Source: Blautia sp. (lineage in GTDB: Bacteria; Bacillota; Clostridia; Lachnospirales; Lachnospiraceae). Taken from it: a DNA stretch of 49,064 nt. Location: positions 1 to 49,064 of the forward strand of contig JAFWGA010000053.1 in NCBI GenBank assembly GCA_017515325.1, written 5' to 3'. Shown here piece by piece: positions 32,736 to 41,823 of this stretch; the stretch's first letter is position 1; each line of letters begins with the position of its first letter. The notes under the pieces are model-generated. The model searched no databases. It saw nothing but the letters and a program-made list of their open reading frames with translations, and had not been told where the DNA came from. A program made the position numbers and the translations under genes.

Positions 32736-33962
32736 TCATAGAAGCCAGACACTGGCCCTGCTGCCGGCCTCCATTGCTTTGGTTCCCGCCGGAATATCCA
32801 GCAGGGCATTGATATGAAGGCCGGAAGCCACATCTCCATTGCCTCCGGTATGTCCCTCAAGATATACCAGTCCCTCCTGCAGATAAGCCCGGACAAAGCG
32901 GCGCAGGGGACTGGCCTTATCATAGCTGTCCGCCAAAGCCGCATTCACGTAGACCATCTTAAGAGCGTCATTTCCTGTCAGTCCACACAGGATAGGTCTG
33001 GCCAGAAGCTGTAGTCCCACGAAAGAGGCATAGGGATTTCCGGAAAGAGCCAGCAGCCATTTCCCCCGGTATTTCCCACAAAGAACTGCGGAACCGGGCT
33101 TTATGGCCAGGCCGCCGATCATCTTTTCTACCTTCAGATCCCGGAAAACCTCGTGCATGATATCCCTTTTTCCCACCGAAACACCCCCGGTAGTGAAGAT
33201 CAGATCGACCTCCTCCTGCCGGCTTCGGATATAGTCCTCGACCAGGGCAGGATCATCCTGACAGCAGATGGCCTCAGCCACGTCCACCCCCCAGTCCTTC
33301 AGCTGCGCCTGCAGCATGAAGAGATTGGAATCGTAAATCCTGCCCGGCTTTAAGGGTTCCCCCGGATGCTGCAGCTCACTCCCTGTCGAGATCACCAGCG
33401 CTCTTGGCCTTTGCACTACCGTGACGCTTTCCAGACCAAGGCTTGCCAGAACGGCAATCGTCGAAGCGTCCAGGCAGGCACCCGGCCGGACCAGGAGATG
33501 CCCCTCTTTATAATCCTCTCCCTGGAATACATAATTCTGCCATGGCCGGACAGACCGGTACAGACGCACCTGATCCTCGCCATAATCCGTATTCTCCTGC
33601 CTGATGACTGCATTGGCTCCATTTGGAACAGGCGCCCCTGTCATGATCCTTACCGCCTCGCCCGGCTGCAGGGTATCCGCAAAAACATCCCCTGCGTCCA
33701 CCTCCGCAATCACCTTCAGAGTCACAGGCGATTCCGCAGCGGCACCGTCCGTATCCTCCCCGATCACTGCATAGCCATCCAAGGGCGATCTGGGAAAAGG
33801 CGGCTGGTCGTGGGTTGCGAACACCCTTTCCGCCAGAGTCCTTCCCAAAGCCTCAGGAAGGGGAACAGATTGAACCCTCCCCAGCGGCAGGGTCTCTCTT
33901 TTCAAAAGCTTAACCGCCTCCTCAAGCCCCATCGGGCCAGCCGCCGCATCATGGTTTCGCAT
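32736..33962 (-). CDS. moeA: Molybdopterin molybdotransferase MoeA
   Basis: Inserts molybdate into adenylated molybdopterin. The 408 residues are the usual length and order: domain with PFPRSPLDGYAV (~55), MTGAPVPNGANAV (~108), the VISTGSELQHPGEPL loop (~190), the TGGVSVGKRD element (~262) and the C-terminal beta-barrel. AAGGAGGAG precedes the ATG at 33962. It is the first gene of the Moco operon. A hairpin (33988-34024) lies in its leader. Confidence 0.96.
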   Translation of the reverse strand: MRNHDAAAGPMGLEEAVKLLKRETLPLGRVQSVPLPEALGRTLAERVFATHDQPPFPRSPLDGYAVIGEDTDGAAAESPVTLKVIAEVDAGDVFADTLQPGEAVRIMTGAPVPNGANAVIRQENTDYGEDQVRLYRSVRPWQNYVFQGEDYKEGHLLVRPGACLDASTIAVLASLGLESVTVVQRPRALVISTGSELQHPGEPLKPGRIYDSNLFMLQAQLKDWGVDVAEAICCQDDPALVEDYIRSRQEEVDLIFTTGGVSVGKRDIMHEVFRDLKVEKMIGGLAIKPGSAVLCGKYRGKWLLALSGNPYASFVGLQLLARPILCGLTGNDALKMVYVNAALADSYDKASPLRRFVRAYLQEGLVYLEGHTGGNGDVASGLHINALLDIPAGTKAMEAGSRASVWLL

Positions 33963-33987
33963 GTTTTTTCACTCCTCCTTGAGTCAT

Positions 33988-34024
33988 GGGGACGGTTCTT
34001 CTGACTCTCTTCAAAACCATCCCC
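33988..34024. repeat. Inverted repeat in the moeA leader
   Basis: GGGGACGGTT (33988-33997) pairs with AACCATCCCC (34015-34024) with one G.T pair. It lies between the moeA ribosome site and its presumed promoter. The rest of the gap to about 34150 shows no clear minus-strand promoter. Confidence 0.5.
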
Positions 34025-34198
34025 TGATATCCCCAATGCACCGTTTTGTTCGTTACCGAAGCCCCGTTCCCGCCTGCCTGGTCTCGCCTCCCGGCTTGGT
34101 CAATTCTAAACGATGCCTACCTGGCACCAAAACCGATCGTTATGTGGAACACTTTTTGCAATGGAGTCATATATTATTGTTACATTTTCATTGATATA

Positions 34199-34207
34199 TG
34201 ATATAAT
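34199..34207 (+). promoter_or_regulatory. Extended -10 promoter for the NitT/TauT-type transporter genes
   Basis: TG, one base, then TATAAT (34202-34207) is an extended -10. A weak TTACAT lies 16-17 bp upstream. It implies a leader of about 290 nt before the binding-protein start at 34501. Confidence 0.55.
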
Positions 34208-34500
34208 CACCTGGCGAAGGATGGCTATAGCTGTACCTTGCCATGGTATTTTATGACGAATTTTCCGGGTAACTATTCGGATCAGCAGCCCACACCTACT
34301 GGGCCGGATTTGCCCCGCCTCAGGCGGCATATTTCCCAAGCAAAGCCGTGCGCATCCTGCCGGAGACTGAAAGGCAGCGACAAATTACATTTGTCGTTGC
34401 CTTTACATGATATCATCCGCCTGATCAAACAAGCGGTGAAGGCTTTGGCTATACATCCTGAGTCAAATGCGTTTTGAGGAACGTTGAGAAAGGAGAAAAA
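34208..34500 (+). promoter_or_regulatory. Long structured leader (riboswitch-like) ahead of the binding-protein gene
   Basis: Hairpins seen in order: TGGCGAAGG/CCTTGCCA at 34212-34243 (one bulge); GCCCA/TGGGC near 34287-34303; CCGCC/GGCGG near 34315-34327; and a 15-bp stem with one wobble at 34370-34404 (TTACA loop). The last lacks a T-run. GAAAGGAG precedes the start. I could not match it to the TPP, Moco, SAM or cobalamin consensus from memory. It could also be part of a REP-like element. Confidence 0.45.
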
Positions 34501-35445
34501 ATGAAAAAACGTTACCCTGTCAAAAAAGCTCTTGTCCTCTTGCTCTCTGTGTTCATGATCATGAGCCACTTTGCCCTGGCCAGCGCCGAGGAGGCAGACA
34601 GCCCAGTCTTTACCGTGGCCTCCCCGGAAGGAGCCCCCGGCCTGGCCCTGGCCACTCTGGCAGCAGCGGATCCTGACCATTACACCTTCCTGGCGGCGGA
34701 AACCATTACCGCGGAATTCTCCAGCCAGGAGGCAGACTTCATCATTGCTCCCCTGAATGCCGGTGCCAGGCTCTACCTGAATGGCAAGTCCAGCTATAAG
34801 CTGGCGGCAGTCGTTTCCTGGGGTAATCTCTACCTTGCCTCACAGAAGGATCAGTTCCAGCCGGAGGATATCAATGGCGCAGAGCTCACTCTCTTCGGGG
34901 AAAACACCATCAATTCCTCCATCACCCTCTATGCCCTGGAGCAGAACGGCATCCAGCCGGCCAGCGTCTCCTATCTGGCCGGTGCCGCCAATACCCAGCA
35001 GCTGCTTCTGACGGACGAGAACGCCATTGTCCTGACAGCCGAACCTGCCCTGACTGCTGCCCAGGCTAAAAACGACCATATCACCGGTTGCCCGGTCAAT
35101 GACCTGTTTCAGGAGGCGACCGGCAATGACGGCTTTACCCAGGCCGGATTATTCGTAAAGGCAGAAACCGCCGAGAATCAGCCTGAGGCTGTGGAAGCAT
35201 ATCTGCAGCAGGTCGAAGAATCCTGCGAAAAATGCCTTTCCGACCTTGAGTCTGTAGCCCAGGCTGCCGTGACACTGGAGCTTCTCCCTAACGAAAAAAT
35301 CGCCATGAGCGCGATCCCCCACTGCTCTATCCGCTATATGCCCGCCTGGGAAGCCAAAGAACAGATCGAGATGACCGCGAATATCGATATCGCACAGTTC
35401 GGGGGCTCCCTTCCCGCCGATGATTTCTACTATGGTGCACAGTAA
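34501..35445 (+). CDS. NitT/TauT-family ABC transporter binding protein
   Basis: Start 34501 (MKKRYPVKKALVLLL) has GAAAGGAG 6 bases upstream. The signal peptide ends near ALASAEE. The mature 290-residue part follows the SsuA/TauA/ThiY plan: VASPEGAPGLALA at the ligand-binding start, QEADFIIAPLNAGARLY (~80), LYLASQKDQFQPEDINGAEL (~115), and a C-terminal helical lobe. No substrate can be named. The last bases overlap the permease gene by 26 bases. An ATPase gene does not follow, which is unusual for this family. Confidence 0.85.
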   Translation: MKKRYPVKKALVLLLSVFMIMSHFALASAEEADSPVFTVASPEGAPGLALATLAAADPDHYTFLAAETITAEFSSQEADFIIAPLNAGARLYLNGKSSYKLAAVVSWGNLYLASQKDQFQPEDINGAELTLFGENTINSSITLYALEQNGIQPASVSYLAGAANTQQLLLTDENAIVLTAEPALTAAQAKNDHITGCPVNDLFQEATGNDGFTQAGLFVKAETAENQPEAVEAYLQQVEESCEKCLSDLESVAQAAVTLELLPNEKIAMSAIPHCSIRYMPAWEAKEQIEMTANIDIAQFGGSLPADDFYYGAQ

Positions 35446-36187
35446 AAGAACACAGACCATAGCCTTCTGTCTGGGGATCATCCTGATCGGCTGCCTGATC
35501 CAGGCAGCCGGCTGGATGAAAAACGACCGCCTGGTCTTTCCCAGTGTGACCGAAATCCTGAGGGCTCTTTTTTTCCTGCTATCCCAAAAAGAAACCTATC
35601 AGAAAATCTGGGTTACCCTTCGTCATCTGCTGCAGACGCTGGCAGTTTCCACCGTCATCGGCATTAGCCTTGGACTGGCCGAAGGTCTGTCCGATTTCCT
35701 GCAGGCACTGCTGAAGCCTCTGATGATCCTGCTTCGCTCTGTTCCCATGATTATCCTGGTGGTCGTCATCATGGTCATGACACAGTACGACCGGGTTCCC
35801 CTCCTTGCCTCTTCTCTTATCCTGATCCCGCTGATCAGCGAAGCCGCCAATGAAGGATGCCGCCGGATCGATCCGGAGCTGATCGACGTCTACCGCCTGA
35901 ACAGCTCCGTAAATCCCCGTATCCTCTTCAGCGTCTACCTTCCCCTGATGGCCGGTTACCTGAAACAGGCCTATATCAGCGCAGCCGGTATGGGACTCAA
36001 GCTGGTCGTTTCCACGGAATATCTGGTCCAGACCAGAAATTCCCTGGGAAAGGCCGTTCACAGCAGCAGCTATTTCAACGAATATCAGGACATCTATGCC
36101 TATGCCCTGATCATGATCCTGCTGGTGCTCGCCGTATGTGAACTGCCGGTTCTGGCCGGACGGCTCATTCAAAGACTTAAAGCCTGA
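35420..36187 (+). CDS. NitT/TauT-family ABC transporter permease
   Basis: A 255-residue membrane protein with about six hydrophobic segments, of the SsuC/TauC family. FPSVTEILRAL (~40) and the cytoplasmic EAANEGCRRIDPELIDVYRL (~140-160) loop that contacts the ATPase are visible. An in-frame ATG at 35432 is an equally good start; neither has a clear ribosome site, so translation is probably coupled to the overlapping binding-protein gene. Its end overlaps the convergent epimerase gene by 11 bases. The ATPase must come from elsewhere in the genome. Confidence 0.88.
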   Translation: MISTMVHSKRTQTIAFCLGIILIGCLIQAAGWMKNDRLVFPSVTEILRALFFLLSQKETYQKIWVTLRHLLQTLAVSTVIGISLGLAEGLSDFLQALLKPLMILLRSVPMIILVVVIMVMTQYDRVPLLASSLILIPLISEAANEGCRRIDPELIDVYRLNSSVNPRILFSVYLPLMAGYLKQAYISAAGMGLKLVVSTEYLVQTRNSLGKAVHSSSYFNEYQDIYAYALIMILLVLAVCELPVLAGRLIQRLKA

Positions 36188-37211
36188 AGTGTACCAGCTC
36201 CTTGGACTTTTCCAGAGCGACGACCACAGCATCACACCAGGCGTCAAATTCCTCATCCTCCTCATAGTTTTCCGGATGGGATAAAATATATTCCAGCGCA
36301 ATCTGCGCTCCCTGATCGAAACGGTATGCCGTGTACATATCCGGAACGGCTCTCTTCAATTTGCTGTTGTCAAATACCACAGAGACGGATTTGTCGCCGA
36401 TCAGGCTGCCTTCAAAATCATAGCCGTATTTCTTCCCGACTGCGCTCAGATAGTCGGAGGCCACATGATAAGCGTTCAGCCTGACTCCCAGCAGACGGGC
36501 GATTGTCTGATGGATCTGCTCCCAGGTCAGGGTCTCGTCCCCTGTGATCTGGAAGGCTTCCCCGATCGCATGGGGATTCCCCATAAGGCCGGTGTAGCCT
36601 GTGGCAAAATCCTCATTGAAGGTCACTGTCCACAGGGAGCTGCCGTCTCCCGGAAGGATCACCGGCTTGCCCTCCTGCATACGACGGATCACCTGATAAA
36701 AGCCTTTCTTTCCATGTACGGCTATCGGAAGATTTCTTTCGTCATAGGTATGGCTGGGACGGATGATAGTCACAGGGAAACCATTTTTCCGGTATTTTTC
36801 CATAAGGAATTCCTCACAGGCAATCTTGTTCCTGGAATATTCCCAGTAAGGATTTGCCAGCGATGTGCCCTCTGTGACAATATAGCCTGACGCCGGCTTG
36901 TGGTAAGCGGAAGCGCTGCTGATATACATATACTGCCTGGTCTTCCCGTGAAAAAGTCTGAAATCCCGCTCTACCGCTTCAAGGGTGAAGCCGATAAAAT
37001 CACTCACCACATCAAAGGACATTCCCGCCAGCTTCTCGGCGGTATCCGTTTCGTCCGTGATATCCGCCACGATCTGATGAACCCCCTCGGGCACGGCCTC
37101 CTTACGGTTTCCTCTGTTCAGAAGCCAGATCTCCCAGGCAGGATCCTGCGCCAGCCGTCTCACAATGGCGGTACTGATGGTTCCTGTGCCTCCGATAAAC
37201 AATGCTTTCAT
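36177..37211 (-). CDS. NAD-dependent epimerase/dehydratase-family protein (extended SDR)
   Basis: The 344-residue protein starts MKALFIGGTGTISTAIVRRL, a GxxGxxG dinucleotide-binding loop. It has the catalytic serine region YMYISSASAYHK (~95-106) and the YSRNK (YxxxK) pair (~129-133). It is of the atypical SDR/epimerase group often annotated as nucleoside-diphosphate-sugar epimerase; the substrate is unknown. It overlaps the upstream hydrolase gene by 4 bases, so the two are co-translated. Confidence 0.85.
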   Translation of the reverse strand: MKALFIGGTGTISTAIVRRLAQDPAWEIWLLNRGNRKEAVPEGVHQIVADITDETDTAEKLAGMSFDVVSDFIGFTLEAVERDFRLFHGKTRQYMYISSASAYHKPASGYIVTEGTSLANPYWEYSRNKIACEEFLMEKYRKNGFPVTIIRPSHTYDERNLPIAVHGKKGFYQVIRRMQEGKPVILPGDGSSLWTVTFNEDFATGYTGLMGNPHAIGEAFQITGDETLTWEQIHQTIARLLGVRLNAYHVASDYLSAVGKKYGYDFEGSLIGDKSVSVVFDNSKLKRAVPDMYTAYRFDQGAQIALEYILSHPENYEEDEEFDAWCDAVVVALEKSKELVHFRL

Positions 37212-38005
37212 ACTATCCCCCCTAAGAAATCATAAACCCGCTGGTTAAAATCCTTTGCCTCCTCATAAGCGGAGTGGCCATACTCTTCGTACATGTAAAT
37301 CCCGCAATTCAGCTTCTCTGCCATCTCTCTGGATGCCTGCGGCCCGACGACAAGATCCTTTTCCCCCCCGATAATAAAAACAGGGCATGTTATCTCCTCC
37401 AGTCTCTCATAGGTTCCGCAGGTCAGGCAGGCCTTGGCCATATTGGCAAACCTCTCTGCCGGAAGGAGATTCACCGTCTTCAGCAAAATCGGAAAAACAC
37501 GGCGAAACTTCTTCTGATAATTCTCGGAATAACAACGGTCCAGCATATCCATGACCAGGGACTGATAATCGTCAGCCCGGGCAAAGGCCGTCCATTTCTC
37601 TATCGCTGTCTGAATCAGTTCATTGCTCCGGCTGGTGGTAACGGCTAGAACCAGCTTTCTGACCAGATCCGGACGATCAAGAGCCAGGTACTGGCCAATC
37701 ATCCCCCCCTGGGATACCCCGACCACATCGGCCTGACTCAGCCCAAGCTGATCCATACAGGCCGCCAGGTCCCCCGCCATCTGCTCCACGGTATAATCCT
37801 CAGGCAGATCGCGGATCCTGTCAAAAAGATAAACCCGGTAATCCCGGCTGAAAATCCTGTACATATGGGAAACCAGCAAAACCGATCCTTTGAATTCCCG
37901 AAATGTCAGTCCCTGGATGAGAATCAGAGGCCTTTGCCCCTTTCCAAAGGCCATGTAGTCCACGGTGGTATCTCTGAGGGAAAGTACTCCTTCCATATTG
38001 CCCAT
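37208..38005 (-). CDS. Alpha/beta-hydrolase
   Basis: A 265-residue hydrolase of the alpha/beta fold. The nucleophile elbow is GVSQGG (~100), the acid is in IIGGEKDLVVG (~215) and the histidine in YGHSAYEE (~243). The oxyanion-hole segment is LILIQGLTF (~28). Esterase-like activity is expected, with no named substrate. It lies 18 bases after the PAP2 gene stop and overlaps the epimerase start. Start 38005 is used; an ATG three codons later is possible. Confidence 0.88.
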   Translation of the reverse strand: MGNMEGVLSLRDTTVDYMAFGKGQRPLILIQGLTFREFKGSVLLVSHMYRIFSRDYRVYLFDRIRDLPEDYTVEQMAGDLAACMDQLGLSQADVVGVSQGGMIGQYLALDRPDLVRKLVLAVTTSRSNELIQTAIEKWTAFARADDYQSLVMDMLDRCYSENYQKKFRRVFPILLKTVNLLPAERFANMAKACLTCGTYERLEEITCPVFIIGGEKDLVVGPQASREMAEKLNCGIYMYEEYGHSAYEEAKDFNQRVYDFLGGIV

Positions 38006-38023
38006 ATCATTCTCCCTCCCGTC

Positions 38024-38962
38024 TCATGATACCTGGGAGGCATCCCTTGTGAACCTCTTCTCAAGTCTGAACAGCATCGGATAGACACCGATAATCACAA
38101 AGAGGCAGAGGCCGTAGCGCAAGGTCCGAAGGGTAAAAGCAGCCATAGTGCCGGAGACAAGAAAAGACTTGTCCAAGGAAAGCTTAAGCAGGTAGTTTAA
38201 CCCAAAGTAGACCAGCGTCCCGCCTAGAACCCTCAGCACTGATATAAGCGGAGAACGGGTATTTTCAAAATGAACAAAGCGCTTTTCAAATTCCACTCCC
38301 AGAATAAATCCGATCAGAATGCCAAAGGCAGAATAGTAGTCATCACTCCTGCAGAAAAACCAGCCAGGGATGGCTGCTGCCACAATCAGCCCATAGAAGA
38401 GCCACTGATTGGTGATTTTTCTCGCCAGAAGCGGCACAACCAGGATCAGTAAGAAACCGATCAGCCATCCGGCGAGAACATCCGTCGGATAATGAACACC
38501 CAGGCAAAAGCGGGAAATACCGCAAAGCAGCGGTATCATGATACCGATCGCCCGAATTATCCTGTTTTTTTCGTACCGTCCCATGGAGGTAAAGATGGTC
38601 ACCGAATTGGTGGCATGCCCACTGGGAAAGGAATACCCCTGGGCGGCAATGTCATAGATATCGGCTTCTTTTTCGACCGGCCGAAGGCATTTGATCTGGG
38701 GATGGTCCATATATGGCCTGCGCCTGACAAAGACATTCTTGACCATGCTGTACAGAAGGATCCCTACCAAAGCATTCAGTCCGACATACCGGCCCATCTC
38801 CTTGCTCCAGCACCAGTAAATGAAGCCAAGAATCAACACACACATCAGCTGCTCGCCAAAAAGAGTGAAAAAAGAAGCAACAGCCCTTCCCGCCGGGCCA
38901 AGCCCTGCCTGTATCCATTCGATCAGCTCGACCTCCCAGGTCCAGAAAAATGTGTTCCCCAT
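38024..38962 (-). CDS. PAP2-family membrane phosphatase
   Basis: A 312-residue polytopic membrane protein of the type 2 phosphatidic acid phosphatase superfamily. The three-part active site is complete: KNVFVRRRP (~74-82), PSGHAT (~112-117) and SRFCLGVHYPTD (~149-160). About eight hydrophobic segments are visible. It likely dephosphorylates a lipid phosphate such as undecaprenyl pyrophosphate or phosphatidate; which one is not determined. The RBS AAAGGAAAG lies just upstream. It heads the operon with the hydrolase and epimerase. Confidence 0.92.
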   Translation of the reverse strand: MGNTFFWTWEVELIEWIQAGLGPAGRAVASFFTLFGEQLMCVLILGFIYWCWSKEMGRYVGLNALVGILLYSMVKNVFVRRRPYMDHPQIKCLRPVEKEADIYDIAAQGYSFPSGHATNSVTIFTSMGRYEKNRIIRAIGIMIPLLCGISRFCLGVHYPTDVLAGWLIGFLLILVVPLLARKITNQWLFYGLIVAAAIPGWFFCRSDDYYSAFGILIGFILGVEFEKRFVHFENTRSPLISVLRVLGGTLVYFGLNYLLKLSLDKSFLVSGTMAAFTLRTLRYGLCLFVIIGVYPMLFRLEKRFTRDASQVS

Positions 38963-39004
38963 CGTTTCTTTCCTTTCTTTTTTAGAAATGGCAAACAGAA
39001 TAAA

Positions 39005-39033
39005 TTGACAAACAGACTCTCATCCCTTACATT
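39005..39033 (+). promoter_or_regulatory. Candidate promoter for the hydroxyacid dehydrogenase gene
   Basis: TTGACA (39005-39010), a 17-bp spacer and TACATT (39028-39033). The leader to 39304 would be about 270 nt. In that stretch only a 60-codon TTG-started frame ending in the ATGATG of the next gene was seen; it is not supported. Confidence 0.5.
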
Positions 39034-39303
39034 GAAACCATAAGGGTAACTGTTTTGTCCTGTATTCCCTCACAATGACAACCATCGTAACTATACCTCT
39101 TTCCGGGAATTCTATCAACCAGATTTGAAAACAAAAACTTTCCCGAAATACGGAGGATACTTCGAGGTACAAAGTGCTGCGTCGTTACTACAGGGGATTT
39201 CATGTTATTCGACGTATGGCAGCTATGGCCTGAACGATCGCTGCCGTAAAGAACTTTTACGAAAGCTTAATTCGTGCGCGTACTTTAACCAGAAAGGGAT
39301 TGG

Positions 39304-40254
39304 ATGATGAAAAAAGTCGTTATTATGGAATCGCTCGGAATCTCTGAGGAAGAACTGAACTCCTTCAAAAGACCGTTTGAAGAAGAGGTGGAATTTACAG
39401 AATATCCCAAAACCACTGATGTCTCTGCCTTGATCCGCGAAGCGAAGGATGCAGACGCGATGATCATTGCCAACATGCCTATGCCAGGTGAAGTCATTTC
39501 CGCCTGTGACAGACTGCAGTTTATCGACGTCGCCTTTACCGGTGTCGATCATGTGGGGCTTGAAGCCGCAAAGGCTAAGGGAATCAAGGTTTCCAACGCC
39601 TCCGGCTATTCCAATGAGGCAGTCTCGGAGCTGGTGATCGGGGCAGCCCTGTCACTTCTGAGAAATATCCCGCAGACACAGGAACGCGTCCGCAACGGCG
39701 GCACCAAGGACGGCCTGGTAGGCAGTGAACTAAGGGGGAAAACCGTAGGTATCATCGGTTACGGCAAAATCGGCAGCCGTACCGGGGAACTGCTCCATGC
39801 CTTCCGTTGTCATGTGCTGGCCCAGAGCAGAAGCTTTCACCCGGACTATCCCGATTTTGTTGAGCAGGTTTCCCAGGAAGAACTCCTTCGGCGCAGCGAT
39901 ATCGTCGTGCTTCACTGCCCCCTGAACGAGACTACCCGTGGCATGATTGATTATGAAAAGCTCTGTATGATGAAGCCCTCCGCCATTCTCATCAATGTCG
40001 CCCGTGGACCGGTCACCAATGAGGACGATCTGGCCAGGGCACTCTCCGAAGGAATCATTGCCGGCGCGGCGATTGACGTTTTCACCAAGGAACCGCCTCT
40101 TCCCAGCGATACCCAGCTGCTTCACGCGCCTAATACCCTTCTGACCCCGCATATTGCCTTCGCAACCAGGGAATCCATGACCCTTCGTGCCGAGATTGTA
40201 TTCGACAACCTCCGCGCATGGCTGGACGGCAGCCAGAACAACACGATTCTGTAA
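39304..40254 (+). CDS. D-2-hydroxyacid dehydrogenase family protein
   Basis: An NAD-dependent oxidoreductase of the D-isomer 2-hydroxyacid dehydrogenase family, 316 residues. It has the N- and C-lobes of the substrate-binding domain, the nucleotide loop VGIIGYGKIGSRTG (~147-160), the catalytic Arg in LINVARGP (~231), the Glu in FTKEPPLP (~260) and the His in LTPHIAFAT (~281). The family reduces alpha-keto acids or oxidises phosphoglycerate-type substrates; this member is not serA or ldhA by length and motif detail. Start 39304 (or the adjacent ATG at 39307) has GAAAGGGA about 7 bases upstream. Confidence 0.92.
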   Translation: MMKKVVIMESLGISEEELNSFKRPFEEEVEFTEYPKTTDVSALIREAKDADAMIIANMPMPGEVISACDRLQFIDVAFTGVDHVGLEAAKAKGIKVSNASGYSNEAVSELVIGAALSLLRNIPQTQERVRNGGTKDGLVGSELRGKTVGIIGYGKIGSRTGELLHAFRCHVLAQSRSFHPDYPDFVEQVSQEELLRRSDIVVLHCPLNETTRGMIDYEKLCMMKPSAILINVARGPVTNEDDLARALSEGIIAGAAIDVFTKEPPLPSDTQLLHAPNTLLTPHIAFATRESMTLRAEIVFDNLRAWLDGSQNNTIL

Positions 40255-40378
40255 TGGCAGACACCCATGGATTCTCTTGAAAACTGTGGACAGCTGATGT
40301 ATCATCTGTTCCAGAAGCCACCGGCCGGAAGATCCCTTCCGGCCGCTTCCAAGTGATTCCAGGATATGAGGTTAAAAC

Positions 40379-41746
40379 GTGAAAAAACATAATCGTTTCC
40401 GATCTGCCCAGCTTATCCCCCTGAGTTTTCTGGGCGCCATATTTTTCGGTACCATTCTGCTCTGGCTGCCTTTCTCTGCCGCCTGCGGAAAACACACCGA
40501 TTTTCTCACCGCACTTTTTACCGCAACCACCTCTGTCTGTGTGACAGGACTGGTCGTCGTAGATACCTACGCCCACTGGTCCTTATTCGGAAAAGCCGTG
40601 ATCCTGTTCCTGATTCAGATTGGCGGTCTCGGGATTATCACCGTGACATCCCTGATCATGGTGTCTTTGCGAAAAAAATATTCCCTCCGACGTGCCGTTA
40701 TCATACACGACTCCTTTAATCTGAATTCCATCGGTGGAATGCTGCAGTTCCTGAAGAAGGTTTTCAAAGGCACCTTTATCGCGGAAAGTCTGGGGGCCCT
40801 CCTGTACACGATAGCCTTTATTCCCAGGTATGGCCTGATCAGAGGCGTCTGGTATTCCCTTTTTACCGCTGTCTCCGCCTTCTGTAATGCCGGAATCGAT
40901 ATCCTCGGTCCTAACAGCCTGATGGATTACCATTCCGATATCCTGGTCATGACTACGACCATGCTGCTGATCATCATGGGAGGTCTTGGCTATGTCGTCT
41001 GGTTCGACTGCCTCAAAGGCTTAAAGGAAGGGATCATAAAAAGGCATCCCTATACCCGCTTCATCCGGAATCTGGGGGAACATTCCAAGCTGGTGCTTAC
41101 CCTGACCTTTATCCTGATCGGCTTAGGCACTGTCAGCATATATATTCTGGAATGCCATAATCCCGACACGCTGGGGGCATTGTCCCTGAAGGACAAAATC
41201 CTTAACAGCCTTTTCCAGTCCGTCACCTTCCGTACAGCCGGTTTCGCTGCCATTGACCAGAGCGCCCTGCGGGACAGCTCCTGTATGATAGGAGTGATCC
41301 TGATGTTCATTGGCGGTTCTCCTGTCGGAACAGCCGGTGGCGTAAAAACCGTCACCTTCTTTGTGGTCATCGCCAACACCTATGCTTTCATAAAAGCAAG
41401 AAACGAGACCAATGTTTTCCACCACCGCATCTCCGAACAGATGATTCGGAAAGCATCCGCCATAACCTTCATCAGCTTCATTGTCACCTTCCTTATGGTG
41501 ATCCTTCTGCTGACAAGCAACCATATTTCTCTTACCGACGGCATGTTCGAGGTCTTCAGTGCCACCGCCACCGTCGGTCTGTCCCGTGGTCTGACACCGC
41601 TTTTGAACACGGCCGGCCGGTGGATCATTATCATCTGCATGTATTTAGGCAGAATCGGTCCCATCTCTATGGCCCTGTTTTTCTCCTCCAGCTGGTCTGA
41701 ACAAAACAGTATCCGCCTTTCAAAAGGAAATTTCTTTGTGGGATAG
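40379..41746 (+). CDS. K+ uptake channel subunit, TrkH/KtrB family
   Basis: A K+-conducting membrane protein, 455 residues, starting with GTG. Four pore loops, each with its filter glycine: ATTSVCVTGL (~48-57), SAFCNAGID (~160), TFRTAGFAA (~282) and TATVGLSRG (~396). The intervening membrane segments are hydrophobic as expected. It lies 77 bases before the gating subunit gene. A ~120-base gap upstream holds a GGCCGGAAG/CTTCCGGCC hairpin (about 40333-40354) after the dehydrogenase gene. Length and pairing with one RCK protein fit KtrB-type systems; KtrB and TrkH cannot be separated firmly by eye. Confidence 0.94.
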   Translation: MKKHNRFRSAQLIPLSFLGAIFFGTILLWLPFSAACGKHTDFLTALFTATTSVCVTGLVVVDTYAHWSLFGKAVILFLIQIGGLGIITVTSLIMVSLRKKYSLRRAVIIHDSFNLNSIGGMLQFLKKVFKGTFIAESLGALLYTIAFIPRYGLIRGVWYSLFTAVSAFCNAGIDILGPNSLMDYHSDILVMTTTMLLIIMGGLGYVVWFDCLKGLKEGIIKRHPYTRFIRNLGEHSKLVLTLTFILIGLGTVSIYILECHNPDTLGALSLKDKILNSLFQSVTFRTAGFAAIDQSALRDSSCMIGVILMFIGGSPVGTAGGVKTVTFFVVIANTYAFIKARNETNVFHHRISEQMIRKASAITFISFIVTFLMVILLLTSNHISLTDGMFEVFSATATVGLSRGLTPLLNTAGRWIIIICMYLGRIGPISMALFFSSSWSEQNSIRLSKGNFFVG

Positions 41747-41823
41747 TATGTTTTCCGCGAGCTGCCCCTGCCGGTCGGGCACAGCTTTCCTTGGGGCAGC
41801 TCTGCGAAATAGAAGGAGCAATC

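Noticed and set aside
34238-34477. 79-codon plus-strand frame in the structured leader
   Set aside because: TTG start, no ribosome site, and it runs through all the hairpins; composition is not protein-like.
39125-39307. 60-codon plus-strand frame ending in the start of the hydroxyacid dehydrogenase gene
   Set aside because: It begins with TTG, lacks a ribosome site and shows no motif; the ATGA overlap alone is not enough.
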